This document shows positions 33,606-46,565 of a stretch of 64,000 nt of DNA, one piece after another. Origin of the DNA: Platerodrilus igneus (taxonomy: Eukaryota > Arthropoda > Insecta > Coleoptera > Lycidae). Numbering within the stretch: position 1 is the stretch's first letter; each line of letters opens with the position of its first letter. The notes below the pieces were generated by a model. It saw only the letters and a list, made by a program, of their open reading frames with translations. It did no database searches and was not told where the DNA came from. The stretch covers positions 5,916,001-5,980,000 of the forward strand of contig JARFIW010001104.1 of NCBI GenBank assembly GCA_036346225.1, given 5' to 3'. Made by a program: the position numbers and the translations under genes.

Positions 33606-35599
33606 AAGGTTTTATCCAACAATAAATAAATTAAATAAGTTCACATGCATAGTGTAACGCAATTGGTCACGGCTACTAATCTGTACTCTAATCTACCTGC
33701 GGACGAATGAACGCACTCCCTTGACAATACCTGGGGTCTATTCTTGACTTCAAGCATTATTTTTCACTGGTGACAATTATCACATAAAAATATCGCATGC
33801 AAAACTGTTGGAAGCGAAAGTGGAAATGATGTGACATTTTCAATAACGCATGGTATGCACTGTGTCATAAATAGATTCGTACGTACATTCCAGAAACAAC
33901 CAATAGCAGGTCGACATCAGTATGACACAACTGCATTGCAGTAGAATTAACACATTATATCCTAAACTTTATTTATCAAAGCATGCTTGTTTCAATATTA
34001 CTGACAGTTTTTAAATAAGTTAAAATAATAGGCCACAGTATAAAGAATTAGACGGTAATGTTACGTGGTTGAAATGTTGGTCGAGCCAAAGTAAGAATGG
34101 GATATGTATCCAATGAACAAAAAAAGAAACTTGCAGAGTTATTGAGGCTTAGAGAAATTTTAAGATACGGAAAATTTAATTATAGATTTACTAAAACGGG
34201 TAATAGTCCAGTCTCATCAACATTTGCCATGGTTTGACGACTACAATGCAGAGAAACTAATCCAAGTACTGTTTTAGGATAAGCTTTTATATTTACAGTA
34301 CTTGACATTGACACTTATTTCATGCGATATAATTTTATCGGATAGTAAACACCACACATTGCACGTCATGCGATAAATTACTCGGGCGGATTTTTCAGAA
34401 TACATATTTGACGTTTTCATGCAAAAATAGTAAAATATCACATCTATTCGAAAATACAGCCCCTGGCCTCGTGATATAGTCGTCGAGTGGCTGTGGCTTA
34501 TGTCAGCTATGTTGAGTGATCGAAACAAACACAAATATACACACTGAGATCACGCTAAGGTGGGAAGGTTTGAAATAAAACTACAATAGTTAGCAACTCT
34601 ATTTTAGTTATTATATGATAACCTCAAAATTAGGTTACCAGCAACTAAACATAAATTATAAGAGCAAATAGTGCCGGGCTTCCTAGGTTAACGTTGAGGA
34701 AAGAGTATCGGCAGATAAAACCTCAACAACCCTATGCTTCTAACTGCATAAATACACTTCTCCAAGGAAGGGGTGGCGAACAAGCTCCCTGTGTACTTTT
34801 AATATTACAGGATGTCAACTGTTACTGAGACATTCTACATATGAGACAGAAGAAATGTCAGTGTAGTCTAACTAATCTTTTTTAGAAGGTACCGAGGACG
34901 GCTGTGCCAGTATTACCCGGCTATAGTTGAAGAGGAAGAACACCGGGAAGATAAGGACCTTGATTACCAATGTCCACACCGCACGGCAATAAAATGTTAG
35001 TAAATTCAACAAAGTCTCTAACATACACGTTTATCATACATACTATTAACAGTTTCCAGCCCGTTTGGCAATATGGTTCACAATGTTTAACCTACATTCT
35101 ATCGTTGCATAAACATTACTACAAATGCATTGGCAAAACAAATATTTATAAACAAACATGAAGTTAATCATGAAAAATGCTATGATAGTACCAAACACAT
35201 GGTACAAATTAAATCGACCATCTCCTACATAGTCATAATGCAAACATGTTATTTAACGGGGTTATAGCAGGGGTTCGCTATAATCACATCGTAACAAGCA
35301 TCATTAAATTTCAATATTAGTTACCGATAGAATCATAGGTTATAAATATCTAGTTACTTCAAACTAACTTACGATTAGGTTTTAAAATCGAGACATGAAT
35401 TATGCACAACTAAACTGAAATAAACGTTTACATAATTATAACAAATTATTATAATATTGAAAACAAATTATAAAATATGTTGGTTGCAAATACATACCAA
35501 ATACAAGCTCAGATCCAGGTTTTAAATTAACATAAATGCATGTTAACAAAATATATTCAATCTAGTAAGCAAATGTTAAAAATTATTCATTGTGACTAT
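33606..35599. other. No supported gene
   Basis: About 2 kb of AT-rich sequence. No domain signature in any frame. Part of it (34660-34960) is more GC-rich and gives short open frames, but I recognise nothing. 35160-35230 and 32190-32250 share a loose 'gattatgaaaaat.c...ggtaca.att' resemblance that might mark a common repeat. Confidence 0.35.
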
Positions 35600-35826
35600 G
35601 TCGGCTAAAATATGCTTTTAAAAATTAAACATCACGAATTGACAGGTACATCAAAGTCTCATACCTCTCATATTCGTCTCGAAAATATACCAGAAAAGGA
35701 TGTGGCTAGTTTTCTGAACTCACATTTGGCTACAACTGCACCTAAGCTAGTCTCTAACAATAACTCATCATTGTCTGATGCAACTGACTTTCTAAGAAAT
35801 AATTGTAAACAGTTCGAAAAAAATTT

Positions 35827-38115
35827 ATGTTATTTCCAACAGACGAATATGAAATTCTGGACATCATCAAATCGTTTAAAAACAAACATTGTACAGGTAA
35901 TGATACAATTCCTGCTAAGATTTTGGTCTGCCTGCCTATGAATCTATTAAAATATCTTACTGATCTAATCAACGAGTCATTCCAATTAGGTGTGTTTCCT
36001 GCATGTCTAAAACATGCAATTGTCATTCCGCTTCACAAGGGAGGTCCATTTGTTGCAAACAACTTCAGACCTATTTCCTTGTCAGTATTCTCAAAATTAA
36101 TTGAAACATTAGTTAAAATAAGGATTGTTAATTTTGCAAAAAAATTTGATGTCTTTTCTTCTGCAGAGTTTGGTTTCTGTGAAAATAAATTCACTATGGA
36201 TGCTATTCACAATTTTTTGAGTGATGTGTACTCTGCATTAAACAAAAAGCATACTCTGTCAGCTGCATTGTTCATAGATATTAGCAAGGCATTTAAGTGT
36301 GTTAATCATGACATTCTTTTAAAGAAACTTCATTTCTACGGAATCAGAGGACTTCTGAACAATTGGTTGAGATCATACCTAAACGAGAGATTCCAATCAG
36401 TTCACATTCCTTATAATAATGTATCTGATAAACAAGAAATAACCTTAGGCGTTCCGCAAGGTTCAGTGCTAGGACCCATTTTGTTCTTATTCTATATCAA
36501 TGACATTGTTGATGCAATTTCATACGGTTTAAATGTCAATTCTTACACTTAAAAGTTCATAAATACATCGCCCAAGCGCGGAAAAAGCGACACCACGGGC
36601 GGTTGGTAACGCTAATCTTTTACAGATTTCGGCGCGCCCATCTGTCAATGACGTCACCAATGCACAAATTTAATACGCAATTATCGGAAAACATAAATTT
36701 AAGACAATAGTTTGTACAGCAAAATACTCACATGAATATGTCCCTGGGTTAAAGTTGGCTTCTGTTGAAGTCCATCAGGGCTACTGAGGGCCCTTTTAAG
36801 GCAATTAACGGGGGGTACGCCCAACGCTCTTCCAAAGCGCTCGGACCAGCTCCGGCAGTCGCAGTTGCTACCAGGACTCGTTCATCTAGGGTCGTGGCCT
36901 CCGGTTCTCCTTAGGCTGCTGCAAATTTTCTCTACCTATGTAGGGATCGACAAGGAAACAAGTATAAGGTCGATAAACAGATAAACAGAGGCAAGGATCT
37001 ACATAGATATAAGATAAAGGCACGATACGATACCTAACACGACCACACTTCTTGAAGTCCCCAGGCAAAAAAGCCACGTAAAAGCGTCTCACGGAAACAC
37101 TTCTTCCACTTTTGTTCTTTCACGCGTCGGCGCGAAGTTCCCGCGCGATCTCGCACAATCGCCCTCTGACGTGACGGAAATATACCAAGTCTTTTAAATT
37201 TAAAGGCGCGAAAATTTTCGCACAAAAATTAAGCTAAGACAATGTTTAGTGCCACTTTGGCACGTAACAAGTTAAACATGGAAATGTTACTTTATTTGCA
37301 GATGATATTACTATTAATTGGGATCTCCATCTATCAATTACTTAGAGAATAATATTATGACAGATTTTGAATCTGCTAAAAAATGGTTTATTGCCAATAA
37401 GTTAGTAGTAAATATTGAAAAAACTTGTCTGGTGGCGTTTAAAGGTATAACAATTGCTGATAATATTTTGAATGACTTATGTCTGTCCCGAGTTACATCG
37501 ACAAAGTTTTTAGGATTAATAGTTGACCAGTCTGAACTGGTCCGAACATATAATCTCATTATCCTATAAATTATCTTGGGCTTGTTTTGCATTGAGAACT
37601 ATCTCAGGAGCTTTATCGGAACAATGCACTCTTAATGTGTACTTTGCACTATTTGAGTCGAGAATGAGGTATGGCATAGCTTTTTGGGGCAATTCTACTT
37701 TGGAAAATATTTCAATTATTTTTAAATACAAAAACGTGCCATTCGAATAATCTGCAAGGCGGATAAAACTGCTCATTGTAAACCTCTTTTCAAGAAACTC
37801 GGCATTCTAACCTATGCTTCAATGTACATTTTTGAATCATTAATCCTTTTTCACAGATATAATAGTACTTTTGCTACTCATAGTTCATTTCATCATCATA
37901 ATACACGAACTGCAGCTGACTTTTATAGACCTTTACCTTTATCAAACTTTATAAAAAAATCATTTTTATACACCGCACCGACACTTTTCAATAAACTTCC
38001 CCAAGAAATAAAATCTTTCAATAACTTCAAGCAGTTTAAATTTTCGTTACTGTCCTTGCTGCGTGAGCGCTGTTATTACAGGATTGAAGAATTCCTTACT
38101 GATCATTTTGATTAA
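35827..38115 (+). pseudogene. CR1/L2-group LINE reverse transcriptase, interrupted
   Basis: N-terminal part 35827-36536: KNKHCTGNDTIPAKIL, NNFRPISLSVFSKLIE, SAEFGFCENKFTMDA, ALFIDISKAFKCVNHDILL (first Asp), FYGIRGLLNNWLRSYLNE and LGVPQGSVLGPILFLFYIND. After the insert: LFADDITIN (about 37290-37315), then in another frame FIANKLVVNIEKT and TKFLGLIVDQ, then ALFESRMRYGIAFWGN, and a C-terminal part to 38115. At least two frameshifts besides the insertion (near 37315 and 37540). Catalytic residues remain visible, but the gene is dead. Confidence 0.8.
36537..37281. mobile_element. 745-bp CpG-rich element with 6-bp TSD, unknown family
   Basis: AAATGT flanks it (36531-36536 and 37282-37287). Removing it restores the LINE reading frame across the junction. 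It is clearly richer in CpG than its surroundings, with words such as 'ggcgcgcccatctgtcaatg' and 'ttcacgcgtcggcgcgaagt'. No coding signature; ends are not TG...CA and no clear inverted termini are seen. A second copy is at 46639-47429. It could be a solo LTR of an unusual type or a non-autonomous DNA transposon. Confidence 0.75.
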
Positions 38116-38430
38116 CCCTTGGGTTTGTTTTCTTGTAGTTTCTGTAATATTCTATAAATTTTATCTCTGACTGATGACTTCTATCACATTTTGTGATTTT
38201 GCATTATTTATGTGACGAGCTTGGATAAAGCATTGTGATGTTTTAGACTGTGACATAAACTTTTATTGTTAAGTTTTTAAATTATGTATTTATTCTCTTC
38301 ACTTCTTAAATTGTATTACACTCTTGCTTGATAAACTAGGCTAATGGTATGTATTTATTTATGTATTGGGCATTGCTCACTATGTAATTTTACCATGTTT
38401 ACATGGGTACTGATTAAATATCTATCTATC

Positions 38431-40139
38431 TATCATTAAAATTACAAACAACAAATTTGAAGGAGAACTTCATCGCTAATTCAAATACTAGCTTAAAACA
38501 TAAAGAAATCACATTAAGTAATTACTTAAGCTTTGAATCAATCGGATAACCTAAAAATAGAATGTAATTAAAAACATTACTTTTAATAAAACCGCCAAGT
38601 GAAACTTTTTGACCTACCATTTTGAAATCTGAAAATCAAGTTTAGTTAGAGCTTGTAAACACGATCGATCGCCTCTACAATGGTAAATTCTGACGTCTCA
38701 AAGTGCGTTCGGAAACCTGAAAGTGATTACTGTACTGTTCAAAAATACCTTTGAATATCGAAATGTGCACAATAATATTTGCAATAATTAATCGACCAAT
38801 GAAAATCGACTGGAAAACACTACGGATCACTACACATCTTTTAATGACATCAAAAACTTATCAGATAAACAACATTTTTGTCTCTTATGATTTTACTGAG
38901 CATCAACTATAAACTTAAGCAAAACTTTAATTCAGATTATTTTTTCAATGTTATCATTGAAAATTTCAAACATGCTAGATTTAGAGCAAATGTCACTTTC
39001 GAGAAAAATATACTCTGTTTAAAAACATTTAAATAGTCAACATAAGATTATTATTTGCGACAGTGTGGTAATGAGTCTAACTGACTGGAACGATTAAAAT
39101 TATTCTTGGCAGCTCAAGACATAGTCATTGTGAAAAAGGAGGTTGCAAAAATAATTATCAGACACTTTTGGAGGTACAGCAAAACTGCCTCACTCTTAAC
39201 ACGGCTACCTTTGAGCTGGCCAGGCAGTGGTTCCAGCTGGCTAATAAAAGGTGTCGGTCCCAGACTGATGTGGTACATGATAGATGCGCTTTAGGATGTT
39301 CAAAAGTGGTAGTCGGCTAAAAGGTACGTAAAAACTACCAAGTGGCTTCCGCTCCTATGGCCTATTATCTGGCTATTTCATAATGGTGGTTGGCACTACA
39401 GGGTCTTTGTTGTTGTTAACTCTACTGGGGGTTTGTGCTGTAATAAAAATCGATTAAGGCACTTAGAGTTTTGACCATAAATCTCACCATCAACGACTAA
39501 CCAAACTGCTTGCCTTGAAGATGATGTGGAAGTGAACGGATTTAGAAAATTACTTGCAAGGACAGTTCAAGCGGGGGAAGTCGTATCTGAACAAATGTAT
39601 TAATGCCCACATGCCCTGTGTATGAAACAAGTTGAAAACCATGAGGTATTTCTTAAACAATATAATGTTTACATGGGTTCTTGGAAGATTTAATTGCTAT
39701 TTATGGCTTTACAAACCAGGTTTCAAAAGAGCTAAATTGCTTTCTACAAGAATGTGGGTACAAAATATTAACTTTGTAATTGAACCAAATTAGTAAATAA
39801 TAACTCACACTTTGTATTCCATATGGGACCAAAGACTTATTAAAAATTGAGAGTCGACATAATTTTGCAAACAAATATTCTTGGCAAATTTTTTAATTTT
39901 TTTTTGTTTTCTCTCTTGCCTTCATACTTATAATTTGTTTCAACTAGCAATTTTTTCCTTTATAAACCAAAGAAATTGTTACAATCTTTACCTTACTACA
40001 AAATAATAGACTAGTTTTGCAATTATATGAAAAAATATTAACTTGTCGCAGAACTGTTAAGAACAGTGGCAATAAAAGAACAAAATGTTTGTGATTGTTT
40101 CCTTGAAATCTTTACATTTTAATAAAAAAAATATATATT
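38431..40139. other. No supported gene
   Basis: AT-rich sequence. 39100-39420 is somewhat more balanced in base composition and carries a short open frame (39106-39294) without family signature. No repeats I can link to other parts of the window. Confidence 0.35.
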
Positions 40140-40401
40140 CCATTCTGAACGGACCTGCACCTTGAAGACGTTTAAAATACTAGAACGGGTAGAATGGCTT
40201 GCGTGTTTCAGCGAGCTAAAGAGCTGAACTATAGGTTTAACTAAATTAGAAGGGTCTGTAGTGAGGAACCAGACTAGGACACGTCACTGAAAGAGAACAG
40301 CAACTCTTTCAGTATTTAGAGTGACTGAGACCTTGGGGGTCCGTATGACACTCTATGGCACACTACCGCAGTGTAATAGACAATGGGAAACCACCACATT
40401 A

Positions 40402-40725
40402 CCTCCCAAGTACACATTACATGTGATTTTCCAATGCTCCACCCGAAGGTACTACATTGGCCAGGAAGCGAGTTTTTTTTACCTGGAAAATTTTGAATTT
40501 TGCCGAATCCTTGCTGTTCCAAGCAAGGTAGGGATCTTTAACGTGCGTGACAACACTCACACACGGGACCTCCATTTTACCTCTCATCCGAACGAGGGTG
40601 TATTTTTGCGAAAAATGCTCGCCTAACATTTTTCAAGCGGACCGTGTCGGGATTCGAACCCGGGACCAAGGGCGTAGTAGTCACACACATACCACTACGC
40701 CACGGAGCCGCCTCCCAAGTACACA
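40402..40725 (-). mobile_element. tRNA-derived SINE with perfect 15-bp TSD
   Basis: CCTCCCAAGTACACA occurs at 40402-40416 and 40711-40725. Uninterrupted LINE copies carry this word once (near 9279 and 22356, slightly varied), confirming the insertion. The 294-bp SINE is in minus orientation: its tRNA-like head (B box 'gggttcgaatcccg', A box 'cgtggcgtagtgg') is at the right. It is the best-preserved SINE here and gives a good consensus. Confidence 0.93.
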
Positions 40726-41159
40726 GCGTACTGAAAATGTTTCTAAATAATGACATTCTCTGGGGTAAAAGATTCCGGAGTTAAAATACTCCCCTATTTG
40801 GATCTCCGGGAGGAAACTACTTCGAAGGATGCGATCGACAAATTTAAAGGAAGAGCAGAGAATATTTTGTGAGTTGGAGCATGGAATGTCAGCAGTATAA
40901 AGCAAGTACTTAAGCTAGAGAATAAGAAAATTGAAATGGATAGGTTAGCATTAGACATAGTAGGGATTAGCAAGGTCAGCGGCCAGAGAAGGGAGATGTT
41001 TGGAGTGGAGTCTTTGGGGTAATTAATCCAGGATCAAAGTATGGAAATTCAGGTGTGGGGATAGTCATGTGGAAAAGATAGGAAACTGTGTAAGAAACTA
41101 TTTACAAAAGAACAAAAGAGTGGCTCATAGTTAAATTAAAAACCTAAACCGGTAAATAC

Positions 41160-41610
41160 AGTAATAATACAAGTATACATGCCCACCTCTAGCTACAGTG
41201 ACGAGGAGATCGAAGCGATCTAGAAAAATATCAAAGACGTACTAAGATTTGTAAAAGGACATGAAAATTTAATTATTACAGGAGATTTTAATGCAGTGGT
41301 AGGCGAGGGTAGGGAACGAGCGGTAGTAGGTCTATTTGGTTTAGGCACAAGAAAGGACAGAAAAAATAGGCTGGTAGACTTTCGTGACAAAAACAATTTA
41401 ACCAACAAAAACACATTATTTCAACACCATGCTAGAAGACGATACACGTGGAAGATGTCAGAAAACACAGGGATATATCAAATATATTACATTCTTGTTC
41501 AACAATGGTTTAGAAATCAAGTAAAACACCGTAGAAGCTATACAGAAGCAGATATAGACACTGATCAAAAAATAGTAATTATGAAAACTGTACTTAATTC
41601 AAAAATTTGA
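41160..41610 (+). pseudogene. RTE-type LINE endonuclease fragment, third copy
   Basis: Pieces match the 22087 copy: YMPTSSYSDEE-like sequence near 41180, then ITGDFNAVVGEGR near 41275-41315, and NTLFQHHARRRYTWKMS. The residue usually Asp in QIDYIL is Tyr here (YQIYYILV), and the Asp-His pair reads DTDQK, so catalytic residues are lost as well as the frame. Confidence 0.75.
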
Positions 41611-42186
41611 AATAAAAAGAGCTGAAAAAGGTATTGACTTTGAGAAACTAAAAGATAGACATATCCACAAAAAATTTGAGAAAAACATCGGCAAAATTGC
41701 TGATACTGAGGAAGTAGAAACAGAATGGAATAACATTAAATCCAGCTTAAATATGGCAGCTAGAGATATTCTGGACTATAGACAAAAAGAAAATAAGCAG
41801 CCATGGGTAACAAAGTATATTCTAAATTTTATAGAAAAAAGGTGAAAATACAAAAACAGTTCAGATGAAGTATGAAAACAGAGATACAAGCCATAAAATG
41901 GGAAGTTATTTGCAAATGCAAGAAAGCTAAAGCGCAATGGATTGATGAAAAGTGAAAAGAGGTACAGACTAAGATGGAAATAAGAAAGACAGACTAAGCA
42001 TACAAATTAATTAGATTGAATTTTTTGAGATATAAAACTGCATAGCAGAAATATAAGAGGCATGGGAGGAAACCATTATAGAAAATGTAGAAAAAGTGGT
42101 TAGATGACATGAATATATAGGAAATTTAATATGCAGGACAGAACCCAGCAGCACTAGAACAGGCATCTGACATTGAAAAGGACGAC

Positions 42187-43650
42187 TTGGGATATCTTAC
42201 ACTTAGAGATGAGTTTGAATTAGCATTACTGGGTCTGAAAAATGGTAGGACACCGGGTACAGATAAGGTGCAAGCAGAAATTCTAAAATCCGCTGGACAA
42301 GCAGTAACAGAACGTCTCTTCCAACTTGTAAGCTATATGTATGAGACAGGCGCAATACCCAAAGATTTCAAACGTAACACTATAGTCACTATACCAAAAA
42401 AGAAAGGTGCGAGTAGATGTGAAAACTTTTGAAAAATAAGTTTAACAACAGACGTGTCAAAAATATTAACTAGAATTGTGCAAAGATGAATGGAAAAAAC
42501 AAGCTGAAGAAATACTAATAGACGATCGATTTGGGTTTAGGCGAAACAGGGGAGTATGGAAGGCCATTTAGCTTTAAGGGTGTTAATGGTAAAAACAATA
42601 GAAAAAGGGGAAAGCATGTATATAGGGTTTGTAGATTTGGGAAAAGCATTTGACAATGTAAAATAGAAAAAAATGTTCGAAATATTCAAAAAGATTGGAA
42701 TGAATTATAGGGATAGACAAATAGTGCATAGCTTATACAAAGAGCAAGCAGAGGTAATATGAATTAGAGCAGGAACGTATACAAGGAAATATTAGAAAAT
42801 GAGTGAGACAGGATGTGCCTTATCCCCGTTAATTTTTAACTTATATAAGAGGCAATGAATACTGCCAAATACAAAAGGATTACTATGCAGGGACAAACGA
42901 TTGATATGCTTAAATTTGCAGATGATATAACGGTATTAGCATCTAGCAAGGAAGATTTAGAAGCAGTTCTTAATGAAATGGAAACAGTTCTAACAGAGAG
43001 ACATGGTATGGAAATTAACAAAAATAAAAGTAAGGTATTGGTATGTAAAGGAGGGGTAAATAAGTCAAAAACCAGAATTCAAATAGGAAACAAGAATTTG
43101 CAAGAGGTTAAAGAATATTGCTACCTAGGAAAACAAATTACACATGACGGGAGGAGTACAAAAAATATAAAACAAAGATTAGCACAAGGTCGTGCTGCAT
43201 TTAACAAGAAAAAACAACTACTATGTTCAAAGACAACAAACAGAAAAAAGGAAAAGATTGCTGAAAACATATGTGTCTAAACACAGTATTGCACAGCTGT
43301 TAAACGCAGACAGGAAAAAGGAAACCTTTGAAATTTGGTGCTGTAGATGTATGATGAAGATATCATAGACAGACAAAGTTACGAACAAAGAGGTTCTTGA
43401 AATGATATTGGAAGAAAGAAATATGTAAAAAACAGTAAAAAATAGGAGCAATAGAATGATAGGGCACTTACTATGGCACGATGGAATAGTGCGGAATATA
43501 TTAGAAGCATAGATTGGAAAAAAATAGGTAGAGGTAGATCTAGGTTAGACTACTGCACGCAGATAGTGAAAAATGTGGGTTGTGAGAAATTCAGGGAAAC
43601 GTGTAGGTTGGCTCAAAATAGGAAACAACAAAGGTACGCGTGTAATCAGT
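42187..43650 (+). pseudogene. RTE-type LINE reverse transcriptase, third copy
   Basis: Segments: 42187-42432 (TPGTDKVQAEILKSAGQ...PKKKGASRCENF), then decayed pieces with YIGFVDLGKAFDNVK, then 42855-43280 (MLKFADDITVLASSKED with FADD, LVCKGGVNKSKTRIQ, FNKKKQLLCSK), then the C-terminal end near 43560-43660 (CRLAQNRKQQRYACNQFQD). Many stops and frameshifts. It is clearly older than the two other copies. Confidence 0.78.
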
Positions 43651-43674
43651 TCCAAGACTGAATACTTAATGATG

Positions 43675-44040
43675 ACTAATAAAGAATGTAATCCAAGCGG
43701 ATACCAGAATATTGCACTAAATATGAAATACGCAACCACATATGATTATGATCACATACAGCTCATTGCCTTTCATTAATTTTAAATTAAAAAGTTTTGA
43801 ACCCTTGTGTAAACTACGAGGCTTACTGCATTGAAATATCTACACTTTACTGAATGTAGTGTATTCTGTGGATGTGATTTTGAAATCACTTATAACTGCC
43901 CACGATTATTCGCTTTTTTTAATTCAACTTTGTAGCTATGCTAAATGTAGATTGTTAAATGAGGTATAACACCCCTGAGGGTGCTCCAAAGATTACATCA
44001 ATGGATATACTTGATTTACCTTTTTTGCAAGTACTCTTCA
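43675..44040. other. Non-LINE segment inside the LINE 3' region
   Basis: Aligning the LINE 3' regions by eye, this about 365-bp stretch separates the ORF end from the next tail unit and has no counterpart in the 22087 copy. It may be an insertion. No inverted ends or duplicated site were found and it encodes nothing recognisable. Confidence 0.4.
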
Positions 44041-44555
44041 TACCTGATGATTATTATAAGCAACTACAGGTGTTGACTTTTCAACATTCTCAAGTAATGT
44101 TAATTGTGCTAAAAAATGTATTGGAAAACAGTTAAATCGATAAATGTCTAAGTGATGGAGATTTTGGTTGCTGCAAGTTGCCTAACCCCTTTCACATACC
44201 ACTGAATATCGGCGTAATAGGGAATATATTTAGAAAACAATAGAGTAGAAACAGAACTGTATTTAGACTCTAGGAATCTCAGGGAAATGCGTAATTACCA
44301 CAGAATAGGAAACAATGGAAGTATGTGTCAAACCAGTTCCAGGACGGAAAACCTAATGATGATGACCCTTTATGGTCAATGTATTTGGTTAGTGTTTTAT
44401 TAAATGCAGTTGCATTGATTAATAATTAATTGCTTGCTTGTGTTTCAGTATTTCACTTAGACAATTCTACATCACAAGTTAAGGTCACCCGTTTTTACCC
44501 GAATACACCCTTAATCAAATGGTTGCAATAATGTGGCCAACTGCAATTATTAGTC

Positions 44556-45120
44556 TAATTATTTATTTATTTATCAACTTATGGTATTTACAGAGAAACT
44601 CCAAATGATACAAATTGTTATAAAAAATTAATTCAATATGAATGAAAATACATCGATTCTTTAATTTATGATTTGAACTTATTCAAATTTTGAGCATTAT
44701 TTAGAAAGCTTGTATTGTAATTCTTACACAGCCTGTTAATGCAATCAGTTAAACCATAATTAGTTTTATTAGGAGCTTCGACAAATAAAGCTTTATGTCT
44801 AGTAAATCTAAATGGTACTGTAGTCCAATGTAATTTAAAAGTTCCTTACAATCAATGTTATTGTTCATAATCTTATATAATAAACAAACCATACTGTTAT
44901 TGTGTCTTTGATTTAAACTAGGCATGCCCACTAATTGACGTCTTACACTATGGTCTAAGTGATCATACCTATAATCTAGTTTATACAACAGATAATTTAC
45001 AAATTTATCCTGAACCCATTCCAGTCTATTAATATGACACTTGTACATAGTTACCCAAATAATGCTGTTATATTCTAAAATACTTAAAACCAATGCATTA
45101 TATAATATCTTTAGGATAGG
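44556..45120 (-). pseudogene. Jockey-like LINE reverse transcriptase C-terminus
   Basis: Minus-strand 45093-44749 reads as the C-terminal region of an insect non-LTR RT: LSILEYNSIIWVTMYKCHIN, RLEWVQDKFVNYLLYKL, MPSLNQRHNNSMVCLLYKIM and NIDCKELLNYI. The 3' end has a (TAAA)n-like tail near 44556-44575. The catalytic RT core is absent (strong 5' truncation). The clade call is tentative. Confidence 0.65.
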
Positions 45121-45283
45121 AATATGATTTATATCTTTTGTATTCCAGTGTAGTCCAGTTCAGCAGTTCCTATAAATCGTTAGTGTGCCTGGTAATAAAT
45201 TTTGGTCACAGTCAATTAACTAGAGTTTTTTACAGTCACATTTCACCTCTAGCAACAATCAGTGTAATGTTGCTGTAACTTCG

Positions 45284-46491
45284 GCAGGTGGCTCCATGAC
45301 GTAGTTGATATGAGTACGACTGTTATGCTCACAGTCCTGGGTTCGAATCCCTACACGGTTTGCTTGAAAAATGTAGGCAAGCGTTTTTCACAAAATATGC
45401 TCTCGTTTAAATGAGAGGTAAAATAGAGATCCCTTGTGTGAATGTTGTCATTCACGTTAAAGATTCTTACCTTGTTTGGAACAGCAAGGGTTCGGCAAAA
45501 TTCAGTTTTCCGGGTAAAAAACTCGATTCTTGCCCAATATAGTACCTTCAGGTGGGGCATTGGAAAAGTCAAATGTAGTGTACCTCGGCAAAAACGGCCC
45601 CATGGCTCAGTAGTCAAGGTCCAGGGTTTGAAAAATGTTATGTAGGCATTTTCACAAAAATGCGCCATCCTTTGAATGAGCGCTAAAATAGAGATCCTGT
45701 GTGTGTTGTCATGCACGTTGAAGATGTTTACCGTGCTATAAACAACATGGGTTCAGCAAAATTCAAAATTTTCCAGGTAAACAATACTCGTTTCCTGGCA
45801 AATGTAGTACCTTCATGTGGAGCATTGGAAAAATCAAATGTAGCGTATCTTGGCAGAGGCAGCCCAGTGTCTCAGGAGGCATGCATGTGATTTACAAGGT
45901 CCCTGGTTCAAATCTCAACACAGTCCATTTGAAAAATGTTATGCAAACATTTTTCACAAAAATATTCCGTCATTTAAATAAGCGGTAAAATAGAGATCCC
46001 GTGTGTGTGTTGTAATGCACATTAAAGACCCCCTTATCTTACTATACACAGCAAATGTTTGGCAACACTCAAAATTTTCCAGTTAAAAAAATTTGCTTTC
46101 TGACCAATGTAGCACTTTCGGATGGAGCATTTGAAAAATCAAATGCAGTGTATCTTGGCAGAGGGGACCCCGTGACTCAGTAGGTATGCGTGTGGCTACT
46201 GAGCTCAAAGTCCCGGGTTTAAATACCGACACGATTGGCTTCAAAAATGTTATGTGTGCATTTTGACAGAAATACGCCCTCGTTCGAATGAGCAGTGAAA
46301 TAGAGATTCCGTGTGTGTAGAGGGGGGTTGCGCGCGTGCGTGTGTGTGTGTGTTGTTGTGCATGTTATAGACCCCTACTTTGCCATAAACAGCAAGGCTT
46401 CCGCAAAATTCAAAGTTTTCCAGTTAAAAAAAGTCGCTTTCTGGCCAATGTAGTGGCTTTGAGTGGAGCATAGGAAAAGTCAGATGTAGTG
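45284..46491 (+). repeat. Tandem array of four SINE-derived ~300-bp units
   Basis: Four head-to-tail units start near 45284, 45581, 45847 and 46151. Each has a tRNA-like head followed by 'ttgaaaaatgttatg.aagcatttttcacaaaaat', 'taaaatagagatcc.gtgtgtg', 'aaaattttccag.taaa' and 'ggagcattggaaaa.tcaaatgtagtgta'. Unit 2 lacks part of the head. Unit 4 has an enlarged (TG)n. The units join directly ('gtagtgtatcttggcagagg') without A-tails or TSDs. They are diverged members of the SINE family at 33163 and 40417. Confidence 0.85.
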
Positions 46492-46565
46492 TGAAATTGT
46501 CAGAGGCTTTACGGCCGGAGTCATTATAAATATTTATGGTTCCGGGTTGGGACCGTATCATTTTA

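Larger units (their letters stand above)
35600..38430 (+). mobile_element. CR1/L2-group LINE, split by a 745-bp insert
   Basis: Plus-strand relative of the element at 28838-31650. The linker/RT starts near 35612, is interrupted at 36537-37281 by an unrelated element with a 6-bp TSD, and resumes at 37288 with the FADD motif. The 3' end is marked by an (ATCT)n tail at about 38411-38430. The 5' end is not visible. Confidence 0.75.
40140..44365 (+). mobile_element. RTE-type LINE, third copy, with SINE insertion
   Basis: The 5' end 'ccattctgaacggacctgca' matches the other two. It follows the family through endonuclease (40780-41610), RT (42187-43650) and the ORF-end motif near 43655. A segment 43675-44040 is not LINE-like, then a compound-tail unit resumes at about 44040-44365 with 'ctgatgattattataag.aactaca' and ends 'cctaatgatgatga'. 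It is more decayed than the 22087 copy. A SINE lies in its 5' UTR. Confidence 0.8.

Noticed and set aside
39106..39294. Short host exon in a more GC-balanced region
   Set aside because: No splice signals in a consistent frame and no recognisable motif; left as unsupported.
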